A stretch of DNA of 64,000 nucleotides from PALSA-505 sp036501145 (lineage in GTDB: Bacteria > Actinomycetota > Actinomycetes > Streptosporangiales > Streptosporangiaceae): NCBI GenBank assembly GCA_036501145.1, contig DASYAV010000179.1, positions 1 through 64,000 of the forward strand. Direction: 5' to 3'. Position 1 is the first letter of the stretch. Each line of letters opens with the position of its first letter. The translations under genes and the position numbers were made by a program. A model generated the notes under the pieces. That model saw only the letters and a program-made list of their open reading frames with translations. It had not been told where the DNA came from and made no database searches. Below, in pieces: positions 1 through 8,150 of this stretch.

Positions 1-48
1 CTCACCGGTTTCGTCAGGTCATAAAGAACTCACAGTGGAAGGCGGCTG

Positions 49-462
49 ATGACGACCGAGGCTCATCCTCCGGTGATCTCGGTGATGCTGGCCGTGGCCG
101 ATGCCGCGGCGGCCGCGCGGTGGTATGCCGGGGCGCTCGGCGCCACCGAACTGTGGAATCTTGGCGGCGTGGTGGGGCTGACAGTTGCCGGTGCCCCGTT
201 CTTTCTCGGCGAACCCGAGAACAACGGCTGGGACACCCCCGCTGCTATTGGCTCGCGGACGGTCCGGGTCGAGGTGTTTGTCGATGACCCGGACGGCTTC
301 ATCGATCGCGCCGTGGCGGCCGGAGCCGATGGCAGCGTCGACCAGGTCCGTGATCACCAGGTGCCATGGGGCATTCACCGGCAAGGCGGCTTCCTCGACC
401 CGTTCGGCCACCGGTGGCTGGTCGGCGACCGGTCCCCGCTGGGCAGATACGACCTGCAGTAA
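49..462 (+). CDS. VOC (glyoxalase/bleomycin-resistance fold) family protein
   Basis: 137 aa, the usual length for a single-chain VOC protein built from two beta-alpha-beta-beta-beta modules. The N-terminal module opens with VISVMLAVADAAAAARWYAGALGA, split here only as the typical V-x-D-x3-A-x2-W/FY pattern, and the C-terminal module ends in the typical G-F-L-D-P-F-G-H-R-W-L tail around residues 117-127. VOC proteins bind a divalent metal and act as isomerases, dioxygenases or drug-binding proteins; the substrate here cannot be read from the sequence. The ATG at 49 follows GGAAGGCGGCTG, a reasonable ribosome binding site. It converges on the SnoaL-like gene at 488. Confidence 0.85.
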   Translation: MTTEAHPPVISVMLAVADAAAAARWYAGALGATELWNLGGVVGLTVAGAPFFLGEPENNGWDTPAAIGSRTVRVEVFVDDPDGFIDRAVAAGADGSVDQVRDHQVPWGIHRQGGFLDPFGHRWLVGDRSPLGRYDLQ

Positions 463-487
463 CGCCGCAACATGCCCACCGGAGATC

Positions 488-889
488 TCAGTCCAGGCGC
501 GATACCTGGTAGTGGACGATCCGCCAGCCGTCGGCGTCCTGGCGGATGATCACACTGAGGTAGACGGTGAGGGTGGGGCGGTCGCTGAAACCGAAGTCAA
601 CAGTGAGGTAGCCGAGCAGCAGACGATCGCTCAGTGCGCGGGTTTCGCGGAGCGTGTACTCCGCGGTCAGGCCCGTCGGCTGGGCGGCGTAGTACTCGGC
701 GACGCCCGCCGGCCCCACAGTGTAGGGATGCAGGCCCTGAAAGATCGCGTCCGTTGCGAACAACGCGGCGACGTGTTCCGGCTGGTGGGCGTCGACCGCC
801 GCCTTCCACCGGGTGAGGACCGCGTCCAGCACGTCGGCCTCGTCGGCTGATGTGTGATTGCTCATGTCGACCAGGAATTCCATCATCAT
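488..889 (-). CDS. SnoaL-like / DUF4440 nuclear-transport-factor-2 fold protein
   Basis: 133 aa NTF2-like protein. Residues 20-60 give the helix and loop pattern WKAAVDAHQPEHVAALFATD-A-x-F-x-G typical of SgcJ/EcaC and SnoaL-like proteins, and the C-terminus has the beta strands with DGWRIVHYQ near residues 120-128. Members are small cone-shaped proteins acting as cyclases, isomerases or ligand binders. The start is uncertain: ATGATGATG at 889 has GGAACGAG just upstream, but Met9 (865) is also possible. The gene lies 9 nt downstream of the MFS gene on the same strand, so it is probably the third gene of an SDR-MFS-SnoaL operon. Confidence 0.8.
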   Translation of the reverse strand: MMMEFLVDMSNHTSADEADVLDAVLTRWKAAVDAHQPEHVAALFATDAIFQGLHPYTVGPAGVAEYYAAQPTGLTAEYTLRETRALSDRLLLGYLTVDFGFSDRPTLTVYLSVIIRQDADGWRIVHYQVSRLD

Positions 890-898
890 CTCGTTCCG

Positions 899-2113
899 TC
901 ATTGGGCGGCCCGTACCCGGCTGGGTACGGGTCCGAGATCGTGTGGGAAGCGGTACCGCAGCACCAGTGCGGCCACCGCGGCGACTGCGACGATCGCGGC
1001 TCCGGCCAGCAGCGCCGGCTGGTAGCTGTGCTGAAGCATCGGCGTGACCAGTACCGGCCCGGCGATCTGGCCGACGCTGTATCCGGTGGTCAGGATGGCT
1101 ACGGCCCGCGGTATGCGCAGGTGAGCGCCGGTGGCCAGCGCGACGGTGGCGACGCCCAGGAACGTGGCGCCGAACAGTACCGCGGAAGCGAGCGCGGCGG
1201 TGGTCCCGCCGACCAGAGCCGGGAGCGCGATCCCGGCGGCCTGGGTGCCCAGCGCGACGGCCAGCAGTGTCGGACGGCTCCATATCCGGCTCAGCCCGGC
1301 CCAGAGCGCGGCCGACGGCACGGCCGCCACTCCGACGATGATCCAGGCGCTGCTACCGAGCGTGGTCGAGGCGGTCTGGTCGATAGCGGCGACCAGGAAC
1401 GTGCCGGCGATGATGTAGCCGACGCCTTCCAGCGTGTACGCCAGCAGCAGCGACATGAACCACCGGCGGCCGGCCGGCCCAGCCCCGCGGTCTGTCCCGT
1501 CGTCGTCCGGGGCCGACGGCCGCAGTGGCCAGGCGGCCACGGTCAGCACCGCGCCGAGCACCGCGGCCGACCACCAGGAGTCCTGCCATGTGCCGTGGCG
1601 GAGGACGAGCACAAGCACGCCGGACGCGGCGATCCCGGCACCGACGCCGCCGAATCCGTGCCCGACCAGATGCTCACCGTGGGCGCGCAGCCCGGTGAGC
1701 AGCGCGGTCGCCGCGACCATGAATACCAGCGCGCTCGCGCATCCGGTGACGAACCGCAGAGCCGCCCACCCAGCGTCGCTGGTCAGTACCGGCATCAATG
1801 CGAGCGTGGCGACCACGACGATCAGCGACGACCGGTACACCGCCCGCGACTGCAGCAGCGCAGGCGCGGCGACGCCGGCCACCGCGCCGGCCAGATAACC
1901 GGCGTAGTTGGCGGTCGCGATCGCGGCCCCCCACTGCGGCGAGAGCCCGGCCCTGGCGGTCATCAGCGGCAGGATCGGCGTGTAGACGAACCGGCCCACG
2001 CCCATCCCGACTGCCATGGCGGCGGCCGCCGGCACGATGGTCCTGGCGGCCCCGCCCAGGGGAACGGCGACGCCCGACGGCCGTCCCGGCGGCGGTGCGG
2101 GTAGCCCGGCCAT
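899..2113 (-). CDS. MFS transporter, YbfB/YjiJ-like family
   Basis: 404 aa with about twelve hydrophobic segments. The first helix contains MAVGMGVGRFVYTPILPLM, the signature by which the YbfB/YjiJ subfamily of major facilitator proteins is recognised; the substrate of this subfamily is not established. A charged cytoplasmic loop (DDDGTDRGAGPAGRR, about residues 203-217) separates the two six-helix halves. The ATG at 2113 is preceded by AGAGGGATC. It sits 26 nt after the SDR gene and 9 nt before the SnoaL-like gene, so the three are probably co-transcribed from the divergent region near 2900. Confidence 0.88.
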   Translation of the reverse strand: MAGLPAPPPGRPSGVAVPLGGAARTIVPAAAAMAVGMGVGRFVYTPILPLMTARAGLSPQWGAAIATANYAGYLAGAVAGVAAPALLQSRAVYRSSLIVVVATLALMPVLTSDAGWAALRFVTGCASALVFMVAATALLTGLRAHGEHLVGHGFGGVGAGIAASGVLVLVLRHGTWQDSWWSAAVLGAVLTVAAWPLRPSAPDDDGTDRGAGPAGRRWFMSLLLAYTLEGVGYIIAGTFLVAAIDQTASTTLGSSAWIIVGVAAVPSAALWAGLSRIWSRPTLLAVALGTQAAGIALPALVGGTTAALASAVLFGATFLGVATVALATGAHLRIPRAVAILTTGYSVGQIAGPVLVTPMLQHSYQPALLAGAAIVAVAAVAALVLRYRFPHDLGPVPSRVRAAQ

Positions 2114-2139
2114 GATCCCTCTTCCGGCTGGGTGGCCGG

Positions 2140-2859
2140 TCAGTGGCCGGCGCTCTGGCCGCCGTCCACGTGCAGGATCTCGCCGGTCACGAACTCGGCG
2201 GTCTCCAGATACGCGATCGCTTCGACGATGTCGGCGATGTCACCCATCCGGCCGACCGGATGCAGCGCAGCCAGCGTGTCATGGGTCGCCTCGGCGTGCA
2301 TCGGAGTGCGGATGATGCCGAGCGACACCGTGTTGACGCGCACGCCGCACGCGGCGTACTCGATGGCCAGCGACCGGGTAACCGCGTTGAGGCCGCCCTT
2401 GGTCAGCGACGCGAGCGCGGACGGGACAGCGGTGTTGGCGTGATCGACGAGGCTGGTGGAGACGTTGACCACGTGTCCGCGGCGGGCGGCGTTGTTGCGC
2501 AGCATGGCCGCGATGGCCGGCCGCGTGACGTTGAAGAATCCGCGCAGGTTGACGCCGCTGACCAGGTCAAAGTCTGCATCGGTGTAGTCGGTGAACGATT
2601 TGGCCACGAACACCCCAGCGTTGTTGACCAGCGTGTCCACCTGGCCGAAACGTTCGACCGCCTGATCGACCAGACGCGCGCCGGTCTCGGGGTCGGCGAT
2701 ATCGCCGGGCACGGTGAGCACGCCCGGGTCGGCGGAGGAGGTGATGTGCCGCGAGTTCGCGACGACCGCGTACCCGAGCTTGCGGTAGGCCTGCACGGCG
2801 CCGGCGCCGATGCCCTGCGACGCGCCGGTGATTATCGCGACCTTCTGTTCTGAAAACAT
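2140..2859 (-). CDS. SDR family NAD(P)-dependent oxidoreductase
   Basis: 239 aa classical short-chain dehydrogenase/reductase. It shows the cofactor motif TGASQGIG (residues 11-18), NNAG (about residue 80), the Ser of the catalytic triad in VNVSTSL, and a C-terminal VTGEILHVDGGQSAGH. The usual Y-x3-K is replaced in place by A-S-L-T-K (residues about 150-154), so the catalytic Tyr is not evident. This is either a variant or a non-catalytic member. First gene of a probable operon with the MFS transporter; divergent from the LysR regulator at 2952. ATG at 2859 follows GGTGGAGAC. Confidence 0.87.
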   Translation of the reverse strand: MFSEQKVAIITGASQGIGAGAVQAYRKLGYAVVANSRHITSSADPGVLTVPGDIADPETGARLVDQAVERFGQVDTLVNNAGVFVAKSFTDYTDADFDLVSGVNLRGFFNVTRPAIAAMLRNNAARRGHVVNVSTSLVDHANTAVPSALASLTKGGLNAVTRSLAIEYAACGVRVNTVSLGIIRTPMHAEATHDTLAALHPVGRMGDIADIVEAIAYLETAEFVTGEILHVDGGQSAGH

Positions 2860-2900
2860 GTCTCCACCATGGCCCGGCCGCCTCCGGCACCGCCACGACC

Positions 2901-2934
2901 AGCATTCTCTCTGCTGGTAGGCAGAACCTCCTAC
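2901..2934. promoter_or_regulatory. Candidate LysR operator between divergent genes
   Basis: Two adjacent short dyads lie in the 92-bp gap between the SDR operon and the LysR gene: AGCA-N7-TGCT (2901-2915) and GTAGG-N8-CCTAC (2917-2934). LysR regulators normally bind such dyads between themselves and a divergent target. The positions are seen; the binding is inferred. Confidence 0.4.
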
Positions 2935-2951
2935 TGCGCTACGATCACTTC

Positions 2952-3902
2952 GTGGAGCTCCGGCAGCTGCGCTACTTCGTGGCCGTCGCCGAGGAACTCA
3001 ACTTCGGCCGGGCCGCCGCGCGGCTGCGCATTGCCGGACCATCGTTGTCGCAGCAGATCAAGGCCCTGGAACGCGACCTCGGTACCCGCCTATTTGACCG
3101 GGACCGCCGCTCCGTGACACTTACCCCGGCTGGCGAGGCGCTGCTCCCACGCACCCGGGCGCTGCTGGACCAGGCCGACGAGCTGCGCCGGGCGGCCGAC
3201 GGCCTGGCCGCGCACGAACCGGTCCGCCTCGGCTACGTCAACTGGCGTCCGGCCGACCTCACCAGCCGGACCGCGGGCGTCGCCCAGCTACTCGTCGACG
3301 CCTGGGTGCTGCCCTCACACACCCAGGCCACCCGGGTCGCTGACGGAAGCATCGATCTGGCGATCTGCTGGGTCCGGGCCGAGGACCTCGCCGCCTACGA
3401 TCTCGAAGCCCAGCTGCTCGGCGCTGACCGGCTTTACGCGGTCGCCCCCGGGACGGACACCTCGCCCGTGCGCGCCCGGGACACAGCGGTGCTGGTCGAC
3501 GCCGACGAGACCAGCTGGCGGTCGTGGAACAGATACGCAGAGGAGTTCCTGGCCGACACCGGCGCCACCCGCATCCCCATCGACGACGGCGGCATCACCG
3601 GCCCGGCGTTCTTCGACCACGTACGACGGCTTCGCCGCCCAGTGGTCAACTCACCCAAGGGACAGACGACACCAATCCCGCCGGACCTGGCCCAGCGGCC
3701 GATCGTCGCGCCTGCGCCGTACTGGACCTGGTCCCTGGTCTGGCGCCGGACCGAGAGTGAGCCGCCGGTGCTGGCGGCCGCGAAGGCGCTGACCGACGAT
3801 CGGGGTGGTCTCACCTTCGGCAACGGTGTCGCGTGGCTGCCGTCCGGCGACCCGTACCGGCCTGGCGAGGCGACCGGTCATCAGGTACGCCACAGTGCCT
3901 GA
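2952..3902 (+). CDS. LysR family transcriptional regulator
   Basis: 316 aa. Starts at GTG 2952 with MELRQLRYFVAVAEELNFG, the standard LysR winged-helix start; the recognition helix region is PSLSQQIKALERDLGTRLFDRDRR (about residues 30-53, shown here as the family hallmark). The C-terminal part is the periplasmic-binding-protein-like effector domain. LysR proteins usually control the divergently transcribed neighbour, here the SDR-MFS-SnoaL operon, in response to a small molecule related to that pathway. The inducer is unknown. Confidence 0.92.
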   Translation: MELRQLRYFVAVAEELNFGRAAARLRIAGPSLSQQIKALERDLGTRLFDRDRRSVTLTPAGEALLPRTRALLDQADELRRAADGLAAHEPVRLGYVNWRPADLTSRTAGVAQLLVDAWVLPSHTQATRVADGSIDLAICWVRAEDLAAYDLEAQLLGADRLYAVAPGTDTSPVRARDTAVLVDADETSWRSWNRYAEEFLADTGATRIPIDDGGITGPAFFDHVRRLRRPVVNSPKGQTTPIPPDLAQRPIVAPAPYWTWSLVWRRTESEPPVLAAAKALTDDRGGLTFGNGVAWLPSGDPYRPGEATGHQVRHSA

Positions 3903-3922
3903 CCGGCGGTAGGTGGAGTCCT

Positions 3923-4663
3923 TCAGCCGACCTGTGCGCCGGCTGCAGCCGGGGTCGAAGCGGCCGCTGCGGTTGGTGCGAGGTCATCGGGTGCGGGTGC
4001 GGGCACGCCGGTCCCGCCCTGGTCCAGACGAAATGGCGGGTAGGCGTCGGTCATGAGAGCGGCGTACGCGACGACCCGCAGCACCCAGCGGTTCATGCCC
4101 ACGATGAAGTCGTACAGCCCTCGCGGGTAGCGGCCCGCGAACAGCAGCGTGATCGCCGCGAAGAACACCAGCAGCCCGATCAGGCCGCCGGAGAGGGCGT
4201 CGGCCTGCCACGCCCCCGAGTCGCTGGTCGCGGTGTAGGCAGCGCCGCCGGCGAACACCGAGACGATGATGTACTGCGGGATGGCTAGCAGCCACCACTT
4301 GACCAGGACCAGGCCGCGGGAGAGCCGCTCAGGATAGGCGACGTCCAGTGTCGCGGGGTAGTCCGGCTCCTCAGCCAGGCTGAACGGAGGGTAGCGATCG
4401 GTCCCCAGGGCGCTGTAGGTGTAGTAGCCGACCCGCCAGGACCAGCGCAGCACCCCCAGGTTGAAGCCGAACAGCGGCCGGGGGTAGCGGCCGGTGACCA
4501 AGATCGCGAAGAACGCGATGACGGTGGCGACGGCGAACGCGATCCACAAGAAGAACAACACGATGTAGTGCGGGATCGCCAGCAGCCACTTGACCAGCCA
4601 CAGCCACCGGCTTAACGGCTCGTCCAAGCGGGCTCGCACCTGCACGGGATAGCTCTGGTCCAT
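3923..4663 (-). CDS. DUF4389 domain-containing membrane protein
   Basis: 246 aa from ATG 4663, chosen because AAAGGGGGAACC lies directly upstream; a longer reading from 4705 lacks such a site. The protein contains two copies of a module made of a hydrophobic helix pair followed by FNLGVLRWSWRVGYY or FIVGMNRWVLRVVAY and a Y-P-P-F motif (DRYPPFSL and DAYPPFRL). This duplicated arrangement is characteristic of DUF4389 membrane proteins of actinobacteria. Function is unknown. It converges on the LysR gene and is divergent from the HTH gene at 4890. Confidence 0.85.
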   Translation of the reverse strand: MDQSYPVQVRARLDEPLSRWLWLVKWLLAIPHYIVLFFLWIAFAVATVIAFFAILVTGRYPRPLFGFNLGVLRWSWRVGYYTYSALGTDRYPPFSLAEEPDYPATLDVAYPERLSRGLVLVKWWLLAIPQYIIVSVFAGGAAYTATSDSGAWQADALSGGLIGLLVFFAAITLLFAGRYPRGLYDFIVGMNRWVLRVVAYAALMTDAYPPFRLDQGGTGVPAPAPDDLAPTAAAASTPAAAGAQVG

Positions 4664-4846
4664 GGTTCCCCCTTTGTCAGTGCATGCCGTTATTGCGGCC
4701 GTCACAGGCCACCAAGCCCGGCCGGGCGTTGCGTTTACGGTCGTCCCTTGGCCGGACAGGGCGGCGGAGGACCCCCGCGACCAGAAGGCCGGCTTCCCAG
4801 GCCTGCCTCAAGACGCTGTTTCCCACGCTACGTCCGCAATCTGAAG

Positions 4847-4868
4847 CTAGCAATAAATATCTAGCAAT
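4847..4868 (+). promoter_or_regulatory. Direct repeat CTAGCAAT x2 in AT-rich promoter region
   Basis: CTAGCAAT occurs at 4847-4854 and again at 4861-4868, 14 bp apart, in a locally AT-rich stretch just before the HTH gene at 4890. This suggests a promoter or an autoregulatory operator. The rest of the 226-bp gap between 4664 and 4889 shows no other feature I recognise. Confidence 0.35.
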
Positions 4869-4889
4869 GATTTGCGTTAATGTGCGGGT

Positions 4890-5228
4890 GTGGCCGAGTG
4901 GAGTCTCCTGACCAACCACGCCTGGGTGCTGCTGTGTATCGCCCATGATCCGGGCGTGCGGCTGCGCGACATCGCTGCCCGGGTAGGTATCGCCGAGCGC
5001 ACCGCCTACGGCATCGTCACCGACCTGACGGAGGCCGGGTACGTGGTCAAGCAGAAAGACGGCCGCCGCAACCGTTACCAGATTCAGGCGCGCCTGCCGC
5101 TTCGCCGGCCGTTGCCAGTGCCTGGCAGCCGGGGACTGGCAGCTGCCGGCGAAGTCCTGGCACTGCTCACCGAGAGACCGGTTGTCCCGCTGGCCGACGG
5201 CAGCCCGGCAGGAACGGGCCATGACTGA
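4890..5228 (+). CDS. Small winged-helix (MarR/ArsR-like) transcriptional regulator
   Basis: 112 aa from GTG 4890. Residues 5-70 form a winged helix: LLTNHAWVLLCIA, then DIAARVGIAERTAYGIVTDL as helix-turn-helix and GYVVKQKDGRRNRYQI as the wing, followed by the PLRRPLP tail common to this actinobacterial family. These small regulators lack an obvious ligand domain. The gene overlaps the start of the broken SDR gene (ATG 5221) by 8 nt, so the pair was probably an operon before the SDR was truncated. Confidence 0.8.
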   Translation: MAEWSLLTNHAWVLLCIAHDPGVRLRDIAARVGIAERTAYGIVTDLTEAGYVVKQKDGRRNRYQIQARLPLRRPLPVPGSRGLAAAGEVLALLTERPVVPLADGSPAGTGHD

Positions 5229-5526
5229 TGCACCCTCGATCGCCGGCAAGCACGTGCTGGTCACCGGCGGCATCGGCCGGGTCACCGCCGCCGGGCTCGC
5301 CGCGCTGGGCGCCCGGGACGGCATCACCGGGCGTGATCAGGGCCGCGCTCCGGCTGCCGCGGCCGGTATCCGCGCCGCGACGGGCAGCCACGCCGTGGAC
5401 ACCTTCGCCAGCGCCCCTCCGCCCAGGCGGAGAGGCCATCTGGCCGCCAAGGTTCTTGCCGCCCGCTCGCGGCTGGACATGCTAGTCAACAACGCCGGCG
5501 GGTTCTGGGCCCACCGGCACGTCAGC
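5221..5526 (+). pseudogene. Truncated SDR oxidoreductase (N-terminal part only)
   Basis: From ATG 5221 the reading frame encodes an SDR start: KHVLVTGGIGRVTAAGLAALGA (cofactor-binding segment, with the usual TGxxxGIG degraded) and LDMLVNNAGGFWAHRHVS (NNAG motif). SDR similarity then stops near 5520-5530; the catalytic Tyr-Lys and the C-terminal half are missing, and downstream sequence belongs to an oppositely oriented gene fragment. The frame stays open afterwards but reads as meaningless antisense. I conclude a deletion or rearrangement removed the 3' half. Confidence 0.7.
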
Positions 5527-5740
5527 ACATCGAGGATCTCATCAGCTCGCAGTCCTCGCCGGCCACCAACCGCAGCTTGGCCGCGCCGGGCTGCGAGGCG
5601 ATCATCAGGTCCGTCCCGCCGAAGTGGAACCACACGTAGGAGGACTGCGGCTGCCCGTCCGGGCGCACCGTGGCCAGCCAGCCCAGCCGGGCCGAGGCGA
5701 GCAGCCCGGCCGCCGGCGACCCCGGCTCAATGGTGGCCAT
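5522..5740 (-). pseudogene. Truncated PNPOx-like (pyridoxamine phosphate oxidase fold) protein
   Basis: Met8 at 5740 gives MATIEPGSPAAGLLASARLG, then WLATVRPDGQPQSSYVWF and LMIASQPGAAKL, the N-terminal half of a flavin/F420-binding split-barrel protein of the PNPOx superfamily. Homology ends after about 55 residues and the frame stops at 5522. Family members are 130-150 aa, so this is a fragment. It abuts the SDR fragment head to head (both 3' halves lost), marking one rearrangement junction. It lies 13 nt downstream of the serine hydrolase gene. Confidence 0.65.
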
Positions 5741-5753
5741 GCGCCGGAGGCTA

Positions 5754-6854
5754 TCAGCCACCCCGCGCCGGCCCTTCCTGGCCGTCCCGCTGGGTTAGGT
5801 TTCTGATTCCTGGGAGCCCCTGCGGGCGTTTGAGTGTTGGCTGGCGGAACCCGGTCCAGTGGTGCTCGTCGCTGATCGCTCGCAGCAGCCGGAAGGGGTG
5901 CGGTGACGGGTTGGCGGCGGTCATGACGACGGCGCCTGTTCCGTCTGTGGTGGAGGCGGTCAGGATGGAGAAGAACGAGGCTGCGCCGCCGAGGTGGCTG
6001 AAGCGGTCGTTGCCGTGCAGGAACATGCCCAGGCCGCAGGAGTCGGGGGGCCGTATGCCCAGGATTGGCAGCAGGTTCCATTCGCCCTTGGCGGGCAGCC
6101 GGGCGTGTGGGGTCAGGAGCTGGGCGGCCAGTTGCGGCCGTATCGGCGATGGCCGGCCGGCCAGTGCGGCTTGCAGCGCGCAGACGTACCGGGCCAGGTC
6201 GGTGGGGGTGGTCCAGAGCCCGGCCACGGCGGATTCAGGGTAGATGTGCCAGTCGTGCCGGGCGGCGGCCGGCCGGAGGCGAGGAGGCGGGGGCTGTTCG
6301 AAGGTGCTGCGGGTCATCGCGAGTGGTTCCAGGACGAGGGTGCGGGCGGCGTCGGCGAACGGCAGGCCGGTGATGTCGGTGATCAGCTGCTGGATCACCG
6401 CATAGCCGCCGCCTGAGTATCGGAATCTGCCGCGCGAGGCCGGGCTGGCCCGCACGGCCGGGGTCGCTGAGGGAGGCGCTCCGTCGAGGACCTTGCCCAG
6501 AGTTGGCACGTCGGCACCTTGCCGGTAGCCGGGGACGAACGGGACGCCTGTGCCCGCGGTGTGCCCGAGCAGTTGCCGCAGCGAGACCCGGGATCCGGGC
6601 AGCTGCCAGGAGGTGAGCTGCTGGTTAATGTCGCCGTCGAGGTCGGCCTGGCCGCGCGCGGCCAGTTCCAGCGCGGCGAGCGCGGTGACGGGTTTGGAGA
6701 TAGATCCGGCCTGGAACAGCCGGTCCGCGAGCCCGCCCGCGGACCGGCTCCACGCGATGCTGGACTCCTCGATGACAGCGACGCCGAGCACCTTCCTGGA
6801 CCGCCGCAGCAAGGTGGCCACCGGCTCACCGGGTGAGCACGTGGAAGCGGGCAT
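5754..6854 (-). CDS. Serine hydrolase, class C beta-lactamase / penicillin-binding-protein-like
   Basis: 366 aa. The family triad is visible: S51-I-S-K54 (SxxK nucleophile motif), Y146-S-G in RFRYSGGGY (in place of YxN), and H287-L-G-G290 (HxG in place of KTG). These are typical of the esterase/D-aminopeptidase-like branch (Pfam Beta-lactamase). No signal peptide is apparent, so it is probably cytoplasmic. ATG 6854 follows GGAGGAACC. The upstream ArsR-like gene ends 21 nt before it, implying co-transcription. Substrate cannot be inferred. Confidence 0.9.
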   Translation of the reverse strand: MPASTCSPGEPVATLLRRSRKVLGVAVIEESSIAWSRSAGGLADRLFQAGSISKPVTALAALELAARGQADLDGDINQQLTSWQLPGSRVSLRQLLGHTAGTGVPFVPGYRQGADVPTLGKVLDGAPPSATPAVRASPASRGRFRYSGGGYAVIQQLITDITGLPFADAARTLVLEPLAMTRSTFEQPPPPRLRPAAARHDWHIYPESAVAGLWTTPTDLARYVCALQAALAGRPSPIRPQLAAQLLTPHARLPAKGEWNLLPILGIRPPDSCGLGMFLHGNDRFSHLGGAASFFSILTASTTDGTGAVVMTAANPSPHPFRLLRAISDEHHWTGFRQPTLKRPQGLPGIRNLTQRDGQEGPARGG

Positions 6855-6875
6855 GGTTCCTCCAGCAGGTGGTGA

Positions 6876-7490
6876 TCACGGGGGTGGATCCGCGGTGCTG
6901 CGGGGGCGGGCGATCAGGGCGGGGAAGGCTAGCCGCAAGACTGCGATCGCGCGTGAGCCTGCGGGCCGCGTGGCGGGGTCTTCGAGTCGGCCGGTGTAGG
7001 GCTGGAGCAGGCTGTCGATCTTGCTGCCCAGCTCGCGCAGTTCCGCTGCGGTGAGGTACAGCAGCGTGTCGCCGAACTGGGCAGCCTCGCGCCACTTGGC
7101 CGCCTCCTCGGGCTGGGCCTGCACCCACCGGGCGGTTAGTTCGAAGTACCGCTCGGCCAGGGCCAGCTGCAGTGCGTTCGCGGCGGCGGCCGCCAGCGGG
7201 TCTTGCGGGCTGGCAGGATCCCATTCGGTGGCCATGGCAGTTGCCCGCCATGGCTTCTCTCGGCCCCGGCCCCCGCCGGCCTGCTCCACCAGCCCGTACT
7301 TGGCCATCTGCCGCAGGTGGTATGAGCAGCTCGGCACGCTCTCACCGGTCGCCTCGGCGGCCTGGGTGGCGGTCTGCGGGCCGTCTTGGCGCAGCAGCAT
7401 CATCAGGGTGAGCCGGATTGGATGGGCGTAGCCGCGCAGTGCCTGCGGGCTGGTCAGCCGGGCAGAGCGGCGCGAGCGTTGGCCGGGCAT
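6876..7490 (-). CDS. ArsR-like winged-helix transcriptional regulator
   Basis: 204 aa. The N-terminal winged helix (residues 11-80) reads SPQALRGYAHPIRLTLMMLL, then TATQAAEATGESVPSCSYHLRQM and the wing YGLVEQ. The C-terminal helical half resembles the HTH_20/ArsR-type regulators of actinobacteria that lack metal-binding cysteines. It heads a probable two-gene operon with the serine hydrolase. A perfect dyad directly in front of its ATG suggests autoregulation. Confidence 0.85.
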   Translation of the reverse strand: MPGQRSRRSARLTSPQALRGYAHPIRLTLMMLLRQDGPQTATQAAEATGESVPSCSYHLRQMAKYGLVEQAGGGRGREKPWRATAMATEWDPASPQDPLAAAAANALQLALAERYFELTARWVQAQPEEAAKWREAAQFGDTLLYLTAAELRELGSKIDSLLQPYTGRLEDPATRPAGSRAIAVLRLAFPALIARPRSTADPPP

Positions 7491-7492
7491 TA

Positions 7493-7510
7493 TCTAAAGC
7501 TATCTTTAGA
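7493..7510. promoter_or_regulatory. Perfect dyad TCTAAAG-N4-CTTTAGA, candidate autoregulatory operator
   Basis: The 18-bp palindrome TCTAAAG-CTAT-CTTTAGA occupies 7493-7510, 2 nt upstream of the regulator ATG at 7490 and overlapping the last codons of the GNAT gene. It is strikingly AT-rich for this genome. Its position on the ribosome-binding region suggests that bound repressor would block both transcription and translation initiation. Confidence 0.6.
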
Positions 7511-8132
7511 AAGAACTCTTTACAAGGCGCCGGAAGGCGTTCGCCATGGGGGTGTTGCCAAGATCGGTGGCCGCCCGGATACGCGGGACCTCGTGTGCGG
7601 CGAGGATACGGGTGCCTTCGGCGAGAATCTCGTCGATGTAGCCGTTGCCCCGGTGCTCGGGCAGTACGGCGAGGTAGCCGATGACGGGGTTGTAGTCGTT
7701 GCGGGCCGGGGTGACGAACCCCACCGGCTCGCCGTCCGGCAGCGTCGCGATCCGCCACCAGTCCCGCGGGCTGCGGTGGCGTGCGAGCTCGTCGTTGTAG
7801 TGCCTGACCGCTGCCTCGCGGGCGGACATCCGGGTCAGGTCCTCCCTGCTGTGCGCGTCCAGTGTCCCATCCAGGACCTGAGTCATCAGACCGAGGATTT
7901 CCTCGGTGCTGCGGACCGGCCGGAACACCAGGCGCCCCGTGGCCCCGGGCACCGCAGTCCCGGGACGCCACTGGAAACGCAGCCGTTCGGCGAACAGGCG
8001 GGCGCCAGTCCGTTCCAGGGCGAGCATCCGGTCCTCCACGACGCGCCCGGCCATCCCGTCCTCACGCCAATCGGATGGGACGACGCGGATGTACCCCGGT
8101 GGACGGGTGTTTGCCGGCACGACTTGGGCCAT
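7506..8132 (-). CDS. GNAT family N-acetyltransferase
   Basis: About 208 aa from ATG 8132. The acetyl-CoA binding region is VIGYLAVLPEHRGNGYIDEIL (R/Q-x2-G-x-G/A type loop in HRGNGY), preceded by EPVGFVTPARND. A GTG at 8168 would add 12 residues, but that extension is the antisense of a sigma-factor remnant, so I prefer 8132. Acceptor unknown. The gene 3' end overlaps the palindromic operator of the next gene. Confidence 0.8.
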   Translation of the reverse strand: MAQVVPANTRPPGYIRVVPSDWREDGMAGRVVEDRMLALERTGARLFAERLRFQWRPGTAVPGATGRLVFRPVRSTEEILGLMTQVLDGTLDAHSREDLTRMSAREAAVRHYNDELARHRSPRDWWRIATLPDGEPVGFVTPARNDYNPVIGYLAVLPEHRGNGYIDEILAEGTRILAAHEVPRIRAATDLGNTPMANAFRRLVKSSF

Positions 8133-8150
8133 GGCGGTCCGCAGCAGCCG

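Noticed and set aside
854..2104. Long open frame opposite the MFS gene
   Set aside because: High-GC codon bias opens antisense frames; this one reads as Arg/Gly/Gln-rich low-complexity sequence with no domain, while the minus strand encodes a clear MFS protein.
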